Part shown: piece after piece, positions 1 to 6,722 of the stretch
How positions within the stretch are numbered: the stretch's first letter is position 1
How the letters are laid out: every line of letters begins with the position of its first letter
Assembly (NCBI GenBank): GCA_965371355.1
Contig: CBDUYD010000023.1
Span: 1 to 25,468 of the forward strand
Length of the DNA stretch: 25,468 nucleotides
Direction: 5' to 3'
Source of the DNA: JASJHI01 sp965371355
Lineage (GTDB): Bacteria > Actinomycetota > Acidimicrobiia > Acidimicrobiales > Ilumatobacteraceae
Notes under the pieces: generated by a model
What the model saw: only the letters and a program-made list of their open reading frames with translations
Told to the model about the DNA's origin: nothing
The model's database searches: none
Translations under genes and position numbers: made by a program

Positions 1-8
1 GACCGACG

Positions 9-53
9 TCTCGACGTCAATAGCGTCGCCAACCGAACGTTGTGACGTCGAGA
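9..53. promoter_or_regulatory. 11-bp perfect inverted repeat upstream of the first SDR gene
   Basis: The arm TCTCGACGTCA (9-19) is the exact reverse complement of TGACGTCGAGA (43-53), with a 23-nt spacer. Each arm contains the palindrome GACGTC, and a third GACGTC lies at 5-10. It sits 28 nt before the ATG at 82. It could be a two-site operator for that gene, or the terminator stem of a gene beyond the left edge; no T-tract follows it. The function is inferred. Confidence 0.4.
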
Positions 54-81
54 GTTGGGATCGAGGCGGCAGAATTGCGCG

Positions 82-834
82 ATGACGCGAGAACGTGTGG
101 TGCTGGTGACCGGGGCGAGCCGGGGGATCGGCGCGTCGACGGCGCGGCTCGCCGCCGATGCCGGTGACGCGGTCGTCGTGAACTTCGCCAGAGACGCGGG
201 CGCGGCCGACGAGGTGGTGGAGGAGTGCATCGGTCGGGGTGCCAGGGCGTTCGCGCATCGCGCCGACGTGGTGGACGAGGCCGCGGTCGTGGAGATGTTC
301 GACCAGGTCGAGCGGCGGTTCGGCCCGGTCGACGTGCTCGTCAACAACGCTGGAGTACTGCAGGAGCAGATGCGTTTCGAGGAGATGACCGTCGAGCGTT
401 GGCGGGCGGTGTTCGACGTGAACGTCATCGGCGCGTTCATCTGCGCCCGCGAGGCGGTGCGGCGCATGTCGACCCGTTTCGGCGGGAGCGGCGGCTCGAT
501 CGTCAACGTCTCGTCGGCCGCCGCGTATATCGGCAGCCCGGGGGAGTACGTCGACTACGCGGCATCGAAGGCCGCGCTCGACACGATGACCGTCGGCCTC
601 GGCAAAGAGGTCGCGGCCGACGGCATTCGTGTCAACGCGGTGCGCCCCGGTCTGATCCATACCGACATCCATGCCGCCGGCGGTGAGCCGGGACGTGTCG
701 AACGGCTCGCACCGTCGGTTCCCTTGCGGCGCGGTGGTGAATCCGACGAGGTGGCGCGTGTCATCCTCTGGCTCGCCTCCGATGAGGCTTCGTACGTCAC
801 GGCGACGACGATCAACGTGTCCGGCGGTCGCTGA
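82..834 (+). CDS. SDR-family NAD(P)-dependent oxidoreductase
   Basis: This is a 250-aa classical short-chain dehydrogenase/reductase. The N-terminal nucleotide-binding motif GASRGIG follows the first beta strand, NNAGV marks the fourth strand, and the active site is Ser145-Tyr159-Lys163 (YAASK). The C-terminus carries the usual SDR ending with VSGGR, resembling 3-oxoacyl-ACP reductase (FabG) and glucose-1-dehydrogenase type enzymes. The acidic/neutral residues after the glycine motif do not settle NADH versus NADPH. I chose the ATG at 82, because the alternative TTG at 55 adds nine residues that are not part of the fold. The gene is alone on its strand, with its stop 6 nt from the stop of the convergent small gene. 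The true substrate cannot be told from sequence; FabG-like reduction or oxidation of a small alcohol are both possible. Confidence 0.9.
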   Translation: MTRERVVLVTGASRGIGASTARLAADAGDAVVVNFARDAGAADEVVEECIGRGARAFAHRADVVDEAAVVEMFDQVERRFGPVDVLVNNAGVLQEQMRFEEMTVERWRAVFDVNVIGAFICAREAVRRMSTRFGGSGGSIVNVSSAAAYIGSPGEYVDYAASKAALDTMTVGLGKEVAADGIRVNAVRPGLIHTDIHAAGGEPGRVERLAPSVPLRRGGESDEVARVILWLASDEASYVTATTINVSGGR

Positions 835-840
835 ACGCGC

Positions 841-1116
841 TCAATCCGGGAAGAGCTCGAGCTGCTCCCAGGTGATCGCGACCTCGCTCACCACACGCCA
901 TCGGAGCCTTCCCCGCGAGCCGGGTCGGCGGATCTCGACACGTTCCGGCCGGAGCGAACGGGCCGAACCGTCGGGATCGTGGAGCGTGATGCTGCCATCG
1001 GATGCCATGCCCGAGACGCGGCCGACGATCCACCGGCTCCGCTCGGTGCGCCGGAAGCGGATCGGCTCACCCGGTCGCAACCCGAGCCGGGCGAGCGAGG
1101 ACGGCGAACGGTGCAT
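841..1116 (-). CDS. small conserved-looking basic protein, function unknown
   Basis: A 91-aa protein with a basic N-terminal half and a pattern of short beta-like segments: LRPGEPIRFRR, RWIVGRVSGM, DGSITLHDPDG and RVEIRR. It ends in WEQLELFPD. From memory, small actinobacterial proteins share this layout (a charged SH3-like barrel ending in EQL-LF), but I cannot name a family or function. The start was set at the ATG at 1116, since the longer reading to 1188 would overlap the SDR gene upstream. It lies 23 nt downstream of that SDR stop on the same strand, so co-transcription is likely. The final EQLxLF resembles the C-terminal beta-clamp-binding peptides of some DNA-processing proteins; this is speculative. 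Confidence 0.65.
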   Translation of the reverse strand: MHRSPSSLARLGLRPGEPIRFRRTERSRWIVGRVSGMASDGSITLHDPDGSARSLRPERVEIRRPGSRGRLRWRVVSEVAITWEQLELFPD

Positions 1117-1139
1117 GGAATCCCGCCGGGCCTCGACGG

Positions 1140-1925
1140 TCAGGCGCCGAACGCGCGGCGTTGCAGCTTGCGCATTCCACCGAGCCATCGATCGGGATCG
1201 GTCGCCTTCAACTTCATGTACTCGGCGACCTCCGGGTGGGGGAGCACGAAGAACCGTTCGTGTTCGATCGTGTCGACGACCGCCGCAGCGACGTCGGCGG
1301 GCTCGAGTACGTCACCGGCCATCTTGACGACATCGGCACCGCTCGGACCACCGCCATCGCCGGCGTGCAGCATGGCCGTGTTGACGCCCTGCGGGCAGAG
1401 GCAACTCACCTTGACCCCTCGGTCTCCGTAGGTGACGGCGAGATACTCCGCGAAGGCGACCGCCGCCCGCTTGGTGAGCGTGTACGGCGCCGAACCGATC
1501 TGGATGAGCAGCCCGGCGGCCGAGGCGGTCGAGCAGAAATAACCGTCCCCGCGCTCGAGCCAGTCGGGCAGGAGGTACTTGACCGCCCAGCGGTGCGCGT
1601 TGACGTTCACGTCCCACGCTGTCTGCCAATCGTCCTCGGGAGTCTCGAGGAGGTCGCCGCCGATCGAGACGCCGGCGTTGGCGAAGAACAGGTCGACCTG
1701 TCCGAGCCGCTCGATCGCCTCACCGACCAGCGCCGCGTTGCCGGCCTCGGTGCTGATGTCGGCGGTGATCCCGATCGCGCCATCGAGCGAGGCGGCCACC
1801 TCGTCGGCCCCGTGCAGGTCGGCCACGAGGACGCGCGCGCCCCGCTCGTGGAACGCGCGGGCGATCGCCTCGCCGATCCCTCGTCCGGCTCCGGTCACCA
1901 CGGTGTTCTTGCCACTCAGGTCCAT
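1140..1925 (-). CDS. SDR-family oxidoreductase
   Basis: A 261-aa short-chain dehydrogenase. It has the cofactor motif TGAGRGIG after the first strand, an ADLHG segment at the end of strand 2 (an Asp there usually favours NAD), FANAG in place of the usual NNAG, and an STASAAG...YTLTK active site. It ends with a region rich in Arg and Leu (GGMRKLQRRAFGA). The closest general type is the SDR group often annotated as cis-1,2-dihydrodiol or 3-hydroxyacyl dehydrogenases, but the substrate is unknown. The ATG at 1925 is preceded by TACGAT seven nt upstream, the leaderless arrangement seen repeatedly here; GGTGGG directly before the ATG could also act as a weak ribosome-binding site. A much longer open frame extends upstream but lacks SDR sequence and overlaps the divergent gene. 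Confidence 0.88.
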   Translation of the reverse strand: MDLSGKNTVVTGAGRGIGEAIARAFHERGARVLVADLHGADEVAASLDGAIGITADISTEAGNAALVGEAIERLGQVDLFFANAGVSIGGDLLETPEDDWQTAWDVNVNAHRWAVKYLLPDWLERGDGYFCSTASAAGLLIQIGSAPYTLTKRAAVAFAEYLAVTYGDRGVKVSCLCPQGVNTAMLHAGDGGGPSGADVVKMAGDVLEPADVAAAVVDTIEHERFFVLPHPEVAEYMKLKATDPDRWLGGMRKLQRRAFGA

Positions 1926-1932
1926 CCCACCG

Positions 1933-1938
1933 ATCGTA
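1933..1938 (-). promoter_or_regulatory. candidate leaderless -10 hexamer (TACGAT)
   Basis: On the minus strand TACGAT ends 7 nt before the ATG of the SDR gene starting at 1925. This spacing would place the transcription start at the start codon. No convincing -35 element was seen. Confidence 0.45.
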
Positions 1939-2073
1939 GGCGGCGCCCTCGGCCGCGGCGGTGGCGTGGTGGCGACGTTCGCCGTCGTCGCCACGGTGTG
2001 ACCGTGCCGTGACACTGGTGTGAACGTTCGGCGACAGCGCCGCGAGGTGCGCGCGCGTCGGTGGTTTGGGGGG

Positions 2074-2079
2074 TACCGT
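2074..2079 (+). promoter_or_regulatory. candidate leaderless -10 hexamer (TACCGT)
   Basis: TACCGT ends 8 nt before the ATG at 2088. The intervening bases are G-rich (GTTGGGGG), so a ribosome-binding role for them is an alternative. No convincing -35 element was seen. Confidence 0.4.
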
Positions 2080-2087
2080 GTTGGGGG

Positions 2088-2309
2088 ATGACCAAGCAAG
2101 AGAACGACACGAGCAACGAAGCGGTGATCAACGAGGCCCTCGGCGTGATCGACGGTGCACTCGCGAGGATGATGCAGCGCGAACTCGTATCGTCCGGCGA
2201 GGTCGCCGACCTCTTGCTCGACGTCCGGTCGCTTCTCACCACCGACCACGAGGCGATCGAGGTCGACGAGATCAACCCGCCGGCCGAGCCGGTGTCAGAC
2301 CCCGCCTGA
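2088..2309 (+). CDS. small acidic hypothetical protein
   Basis: A 73-aa protein of unknown function. The first ~55 residues look helical, with regularly spaced Leu, Ile and Val (INEALGVIDGALARMM, VADLLLDVRSLL). The C-terminal ~20 residues are acidic and proline-rich. There is no signal peptide, membrane segment or cysteine pair. The start at 2088 was preferred over an upstream in-frame GTG at 2061 because a TACCGT hexamer and a G-rich stretch sit directly before it. It is divergent from the SDR gene at 1140-1925 and convergent with the PAP2 gene. Codon use matches the neighbours (G/C third positions), which supports a real gene. Confidence 0.6.
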   Translation: MTKQENDTSNEAVINEALGVIDGALARMMQRELVSSGEVADLLLDVRSLLTTDHEAIEVDEINPPAEPVSDPA

Positions 2310-2325
2310 GCCGACCCTCCCCAGT

Positions 2326-2355
2326 CGGAATCATCACGGTCGGAATCATCACGGT
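2326..2355. repeat. perfect 15-bp tandem duplication
   Basis: CGGAATCATCACGGT occurs twice with no gap (2326-2340 and 2341-2355). It lies between two convergent genes and the second copy contains the PAP2 stop codon (2349-2351). The same TCA triplet recurs in frame in the first copy, so the duplication does not change the protein. It is probably a recent slippage event. Confidence 0.85.
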
Positions 2356-2912
2356 CGGTACACGCGCCGCAGCAGTGTGGAAGTGGCGAGGCCGAGCGCA
2401 ACGCCGACAACTGCACCTCCCACCACGTCGGAAGGGTGGTGGATCCGCACGTAGGCGCGGCTGACGCCGACGACCGCGGCGATCGACCACCAGAGCACAC
2501 CGAGCCGTGGCCCGTCCAACGAGGTGAGGATCGTCGCCGCGAAAGCTGCCGACGATGCGTGGCCGGACGGAAACGCCGAGGTCGAGGGGCGGCGGACCTG
2601 GAGGCGGTCGTCGCCGGTGGTCGTGGGTCGATCCCGTCGGAACAGCCGCTTGACGCCCTGGTTGACGATCAGGCTCTCGGCGCCGAGCAGCCCGGCCAGT
2701 ACGACTATCTGATCGCCCCGCCCCTTGGCGATGCCCCTCCCGATGCCGAGCGCGTGCCACACCATGCTGAAGTCGCCGACGTGGCTGGCGGTGGTGAAGA
2801 TCTGGTCGGCCAGCGGGTGCCCGCGCAACCGTTCGAGTCGCGCGTCGGCGAACTCGTCGAATCGGTCGACCAGGGGACCGAGCTGCGACTGGCCCGGGAC
2901 GGTGTCGGCCAC
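2349..2912 (-). CDS. PAP2 superfamily phosphatase (membrane)
   Basis: A 187-aa protein with the three phosphatase motifs of the PAP2 / acid-phosphatase superfamily: KRLFRRDRP (KxxxxxxRP), PSGHAS (PSGH) and SRAYVRIHHPSDVVGG (SRxxxxxHxxxD). Hydrophobic stretches around IVVLAGLLGAESLIV, SAAFAATILTS and the C-terminal VVGGAVVGVALGLA suggest several membrane helices. Family members dephosphorylate lipid phosphates such as phosphatidic acid or undecaprenyl pyrophosphate at the membrane; which one applies here is not visible. The start is a GTG at 2912, 3 nt after the stop of the nuclease gene, so the two are probably one transcript. The N-terminal ~40 residues are soluble and charged. Confidence 0.9.
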   Translation of the reverse strand: MADTVPGQSQLGPLVDRFDEFADARLERLRGHPLADQIFTTASHVGDFSMVWHALGIGRGIAKGRGDQIVVLAGLLGAESLIVNQGVKRLFRRDRPTTTGDDRLQVRRPSTSAFPSGHASSAAFAATILTSLDGPRLGVLWWSIAAVVGVSRAYVRIHHPSDVVGGAVVGVALGLATSTLLRRVYRP

Positions 2913-2915
2913 CGC

Positions 2916-3773
2916 TCAGACGGCCGTCGGCTGGGCGACGAGTGCGTCGTAGGCCTGGCGCGCCTCGATCGCGGCATCGTCGGGGTTGCCGTCGAACGCG
3001 GGACACCATCGCTGGAACGAGCAGTAGTCGCAGAGCTTGCTCCGTCGCGGCCGGAAGTCGCCAGTGGTGCACGCCCGCTCGACCGCCGACCACACCGCGG
3101 TGGTGCGGGTGGTGATGAACCTGACCGACTGTTCGGACGGCACGGTCTCGATCGTCTCGCCGCTCTTCAGGTACATCAATCGGATCTTCGACGGTCGCCG
3201 TCCGAAGACCGCCTCGCACAGGAACGAGTAGAAGTGGACGCCGGCGAGGCTCTTCTGCTCCCAATTGCCCGATGGGGCACGACCGGTCTTGTAGTCGGTT
3301 ACGACCAGTTCGCCGTCGGGGTCGAGCTCGAGCCGGTCGATGATGCCCCGCAGCGTGAGGGACCCGACCTGTGCCTCCATCCGCAGCTCGATCCCGATCT
3401 CGCGGACCGAGGTGGGGTCTTCCATCGCGAAGTATCGGCTGATCAGGTCGCGGCAGTCGCGATCGAACGCCCCGGCCGCATCGTCGTCGAGCCGCAGGCC
3501 GGCGTAGTCGGGATGCTCGCGGTACTCGTCGAGCGCCGTCGAGAGATCGTGATCGAGCGCGTCCGGGGTGCGGTCGGCGGCGGGACGGACGAACAACAAC
3601 TCGAGCGCGCGGTGCACGATCGTGCCCCGTGTGGTCGCCACGCCCGGAGCTTCGGGCAGCTTCTCGATGCTCGAGAACCGGAACTGCATCGGGCACGTCG
3701 TGAACGACGACACGCGCGACGGCGACAGCGACGTCGGGATGGGAAAGACGGGATCGGACTCCACGTCGGTCAT
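2916..3773 (-). CDS. PD-(D/E)XK nuclease, RecB/Cas4-like, with probable 4Fe-4S cluster
   Basis: A 285-aa stand-alone RecB-family nuclease. It opens with LSPSRVSSFTTCPMQF, the typical entry of AddB/Cas4-like nucleases. A GTIVHRALE segment provides the motif-I His. The core is GIIDRLELDPDGELVVTDYKTG, giving the metal-binding Asp and the D-x-K signature. Cys27 plus Cys248, Cys251 and Cys257 (CDYCSFQRWC) match the one-plus-three cysteine layout that holds a 4Fe-4S cluster in AddB and Cas4. The ATG at 3773 was chosen over a TTG at 3794; neither has a clear ribosome-binding site. No CRISPR array or other cas gene is in the window, so a Cas4 role is not supported. Actinobacterial RecB-like single-domain proteins of this type act in DNA repair or are uncharacterised. 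It is co-directional with and 3 nt from the PAP2 gene. Confidence 0.88.
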   Translation of the reverse strand: MTDVESDPVFPIPTSLSPSRVSSFTTCPMQFRFSSIEKLPEAPGVATTRGTIVHRALELLFVRPAADRTPDALDHDLSTALDEYREHPDYAGLRLDDDAAGAFDRDCRDLISRYFAMEDPTSVREIGIELRMEAQVGSLTLRGIIDRLELDPDGELVVTDYKTGRAPSGNWEQKSLAGVHFYSFLCEAVFGRRPSKIRLMYLKSGETIETVPSEQSVRFITTRTTAVWSAVERACTTGDFRPRRSKLCDYCSFQRWCPAFDGNPDDAAIEARQAYDALVAQPTAV

Positions 3774-3878
3774 CGTATTCAAGCGGTGTGACAAGGTCGC
3801 GAACCACTCGTACTGGGCACTGCGGATACTGCGACGCTCCTGCTAGCGACGGTATTCGGCTGTCCGCGTGACAATTGC

Positions 3879-3911
3879 ATGACGGAGATGTCATCATTTC
3901 GTCATCATCCC
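3879..3911. promoter_or_regulatory. 11-bp-phased GTCAT repeats upstream of the lipoprotein gene
   Basis: Two 11-nt direct repeats (3890-3900 and 3901-3911) share GTCATCAT followed by TTC or CCC. An inverted half-site ATGAC lies at 3879-3883, again 11 nt away. This one-helical-turn spacing is typical of boxes bound by tandem OmpR/PhoB-type response regulators; the Streptomyces PHO box also has 11-nt units. The site lies in the divergent region between the nuclease/PAP2 pair and the lipoprotein/MscS pair and could control either. The regulator is unknown. Confidence 0.4.
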
Positions 3912-3958
3912 GGTGGGTGATGCGGGGTGGCGTCGAACGGAGGGGATCTGAGTTCACG

Positions 3959-5242
3959 ATGATCGCGCGAACGTGTCTGGTGATGGTCGCCGCCATCGCC
4001 CCGCTCGCCGGATGCAGCTTCGACGAGATCGGTCGCGACCGTCTTCTCGTGTGGCACGACTGGCCGGAGCCCGAGGCGGCGGTGCTCACCGAACTGCTGA
4101 CGAGCTACGAGGATCTCGATCCCGATCTCGATCTCATCGTCGAGTACGTCCCCGACGACGAGATCGAATCACGGTTCGCCACCGAGGTCCGCTCCGGGTT
4201 CGGGCCCGACGTGCTCATCGGCGTCGACGCGGGGAGGCTGGCCGGCCTCGTCGAGGAGCAGGCGGTCCATCCGATCAGCGCGGAACAGGTCGAGGCGCAC
4301 AATCTTGATCTGCTCGACCCGCGGGCGGTGGGGGCGATGATGGTCGAGGACACGCAGCGCGGGGTACCGCTCGCCGGCTTCACCGACGTCTTGTACTTCC
4401 GTCAAGGGATCACGCCACCCGACTCGCTCGAATCGATCGTCGACCTCGCGGAGCAGGGTCGGACCATCGCGATTCCGATCGACTTCTTCGCCGCCTACTG
4501 GGGGGTGGACGCGTTCGGCGGATCGATCTTCGGCGATGACGGGGGCCTCGAACCCGACGAGGGGTTCGTCGAGTGGATGGCGTGGCTCGTCGAGGCGAGA
4601 CCGCAGCCCAACGTGATCCTCGACGGCGAGTACGAGATGCTCCGCGACCTGTTCGCGGCGGGTGAGATCGACGTGTTCATCGGCGGATCGCGCGAACTCG
4701 GACACTTCCGAACGATCCTCAACGAGTCCGGACGAGGCGAGGACGCGGACCGCGGGGACGCCGCCGGATCGACCGATCCACCCGAGATCGGCGTGGCATC
4801 GCCGACGCTGGCCAACGTGGGCGATCTCGACTTCGGCCTGACCACCCTGCCGACGGGCGAGAACGACGAACCCGGCGGCTTCCTCGAGATCGAGGGGATG
4901 GTCGTCAACCAGCACACCGACAGCCTCGAGGGCTCGCTCGACCTGATGGAGTACCTCACCAACGTCCCGTCGCAGGGCCGCATCGCCCGGTCGGGCGTGG
5001 GCCGCATCCCGATCAACGACGCCGTGTCGATCGACCCGACGATCAGCCCGATCGAGGCCGCACTCGTCGACCAGCAGCGGCGCGCGGTGGTGCTGCCCGT
5101 CGAGTTCCAGCACCGTCGGGCCGAACTCCGGGAGGTGGCGAACGACGTCTATCTCGAGGTGACACGTGGTCTGCTCGAGCCCTCCGCGGCGGTGGCCGCG
5201 CTCGTCACCGGGTACGAGGCGGCGTTGGAGGGCGACGAATGA
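3959..5242 (+). CDS. extracellular solute-binding lipoprotein (ABC family 1, sugar type)
   Basis: A 427-aa exported lipoprotein. Residues 1-19 form a signal peptide ending in the lipobox LAGC (Cys19). The mature part begins with RDRLLVWHDWPEPEAAVL, the strand-1 pattern of MalE-like sugar-binding proteins, followed by a helix, then FGPDVLIG and GVPLAGFTDVLYF in the places expected for the two-lobed fold. The C-terminal third is rich in Asp and Glu. I chose the ATG at 3959, which gives a clean signal peptide; GGAGGGG lies 13 nt upstream, slightly far. An upstream ATG at 3920 would add 13 residues. Its stop overlaps the MscS start by 4 nt. The unusual point is that no ABC permease or ATPase gene is adjacent, so it may feed a distant transporter or act as a sensor or partner for the channel. 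Confidence 0.88.
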   Translation: MIARTCLVMVAAIAPLAGCSFDEIGRDRLLVWHDWPEPEAAVLTELLTSYEDLDPDLDLIVEYVPDDEIESRFATEVRSGFGPDVLIGVDAGRLAGLVEEQAVHPISAEQVEAHNLDLLDPRAVGAMMVEDTQRGVPLAGFTDVLYFRQGITPPDSLESIVDLAEQGRTIAIPIDFFAAYWGVDAFGGSIFGDDGGLEPDEGFVEWMAWLVEARPQPNVILDGEYEMLRDLFAAGEIDVFIGGSRELGHFRTILNESGRGEDADRGDAAGSTDPPEIGVASPTLANVGDLDFGLTTLPTGENDEPGGFLEIEGMVVNQHTDSLEGSLDLMEYLTNVPSQGRIARSGVGRIPINDAVSIDPTISPIEAALVDQQRRAVVLPVEFQHRRAELREVANDVYLEVTRGLLEPSAAVAALVTGYEAALEGDE

Positions 5243-6717
5243 GGGCTACGCCGAACGGCCTCGCGACCACCGACGACGGGCTCGATCAGGTCACGGTGAT
5301 CTTCGACCGCACGATCGTCTTCCTCGGCCGTCCCGAGGTGGTCGAGCAACTCCTCGTACTCCTCGCGATCCTGCTCGCCAGCCGCGTCGTCAGCAAGGCC
5401 GTGTGGTGGCTGATCGACCGGCTGCGGCTGCGCCGCGAACGGAGGCGACTCGGCCCGGTGGTGAGCAGGCCAGGCCGGGGATCCCTCCCGCTCGAGCTGA
5501 TGCGATCGGTGAGCGCGCCCGTGTTGGGCATCGTGCTGGCGCGCCTCGCCCTCGAGGCGCTCACCGAGGCCGGTCGCGTCACCGGTCTCCTCGACGAGTT
5601 GATCGTGGTGTTCGTCGTTCTGCTCGTCGGCGAGGTGGTCATGACCATCCTCACAGCGGGGCTCCCGGTGGCGGAGGCGCGACGGTTCCGCCGACGCTTC
5701 TTCCGGCCGCTGATGTGGATCGTCGTCGCGCTGATGGTGCTCGACCACCTCGCCGATCTCGGCCGCCTCACCCGGGCGCCGGTGTTCGAGTTGTTCGGTA
5801 GTCCGATCACGATGGGCGCGCTGTTCGTCGCGACGCTCGGGATCTGGTTCTGGACCGACGCGATCAACCTGATGAACTCGGTCGTCGTCAACTTCGTCGC
5901 CGAGCACACTTCGCTGCGCGACGGCTCGGCCGAGGCCACGCTGATGCTCGTCCGCTACGCGTTGATACTGCTCGGGATCGTTTATGGGATCAGCCAGCTC
6001 GAACTCTCGCCGGCAACCGTGGCGGCGATCACCGGCGGCCTGTCGGTCGGTATCGGATTCGGTCTCCGCGAGGTGCTGTCGAACTTCATCAGTGGGACGG
6101 TCCTGCTGTTCGAACGAACGCTGCGACCGGGCGACATCGTCGAGGTCGACGGCGAGATGGGCACGGTCGAGAAGCTCAGCGTGCGCTCGACCACGGTCAG
6201 GACGCTCGACAACGAGGAGGTCGTCATCCCCAATTCGGCGTTCTTCACCGACTCGTTCAAGAGCTTCACCGGTTCCGACGACAAGGTGCGCTTCAACGTG
6301 GTCGTGCTGGCGAACTGCCGCAACGACCCCGAGCGGGTCAGGCGGATCCTGCACGACGTGGCGATATCCCATCCCGACGTGCTGTTGCAGCCCGAGCCAG
6401 AGGCGTGGGTCGAGGACCAGTTCGGCAACAACGTGGTTGCGTACCGCCTGCACATGTGGACATCTTCACCCTTGACCGTGCCGCGGCTGCGCAGCGACAT
6501 CGTCCGGATGTGCTGGACGGCGTTCCGCGAGCAGGGTATCGAACTCGTCTTCCCCGACATGGAGCTGACGTTCAACCAGACCGTCGCCACGCACCTGTCG
6601 GGCCACCGCTCCCTCGGCGGATCCGGGATCGGCGATTCCGCGCTCGGTGGACTCGACCCGTCCGACCTCGACTGGAGCGACTCCGCGCAGCTCGATCCCG
6701 TCTCGCGACCCGTCTGA
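5239..6717 (+). CDS. MscS-family mechanosensitive ion channel
   Basis: A 492-aa membrane protein. About five or six hydrophobic helices occupy residues ~35-250. They are followed by the MscS pore helix and beta domain from about residue 257: a Gly/Ala-rich ITGGLSVGIGFGLREVLSNFISG, then the hallmark LFERTLRPGDIVEVDGEMGTVEKL and DNEEVVIPNSAF. The C-terminal alpha/beta domain extends to ~450 and a loose acidic tail ends the protein. The family opens under membrane tension to release solutes on hypo-osmotic shock. The extra N-terminal helices put it with the larger YnaI/MscM-like members rather than with the ~280-aa MscS. The ATG lies inside the stop of the lipoprotein gene (ATGA) with GGAGGG 6 nt upstream, so translation is coupled. 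Confidence 0.93.
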   Translation: MRATPNGLATTDDGLDQVTVIFDRTIVFLGRPEVVEQLLVLLAILLASRVVSKAVWWLIDRLRLRRERRRLGPVVSRPGRGSLPLELMRSVSAPVLGIVLARLALEALTEAGRVTGLLDELIVVFVVLLVGEVVMTILTAGLPVAEARRFRRRFFRPLMWIVVALMVLDHLADLGRLTRAPVFELFGSPITMGALFVATLGIWFWTDAINLMNSVVVNFVAEHTSLRDGSAEATLMLVRYALILLGIVYGISQLELSPATVAAITGGLSVGIGFGLREVLSNFISGTVLLFERTLRPGDIVEVDGEMGTVEKLSVRSTTVRTLDNEEVVIPNSAFFTDSFKSFTGSDDKVRFNVVVLANCRNDPERVRRILHDVAISHPDVLLQPEPEAWVEDQFGNNVVAYRLHMWTSSPLTVPRLRSDIVRMCWTAFREQGIELVFPDMELTFNQTVATHLSGHRSLGGSGIGDSALGGLDPSDLDWSDSAQLDPVSRPV

Positions 6718-6722
6718 TGGGT

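Noticed and set aside
1926..2249. A long N-terminal extension of the minus-strand SDR gene
   Set aside because: The extension has no SDR or signal-peptide character, overlaps the divergent small gene, and a leaderless-type hexamer sits right before the ATG at 1925.
2916..3773. The RecB-like nuclease as a CRISPR Cas4
   Set aside because: No CRISPR repeats and no cas1, cas2 or effector gene occur in the window; the Fe-S nuclease fold alone is not enough.
2272..4089. A 605-aa minus-strand open frame
   Set aside because: It is Arg/Pro-rich, overlaps the PAP2 and nuclease genes in another frame and matches no family; it is typical of antisense frames in high-GC DNA.
5149..6453. A 434-aa minus-strand open frame opposite the MscS gene
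   Set aside because: It is His/Asp/Glu/Arg-rich with no domain; the plus strand clearly encodes MscS motifs.
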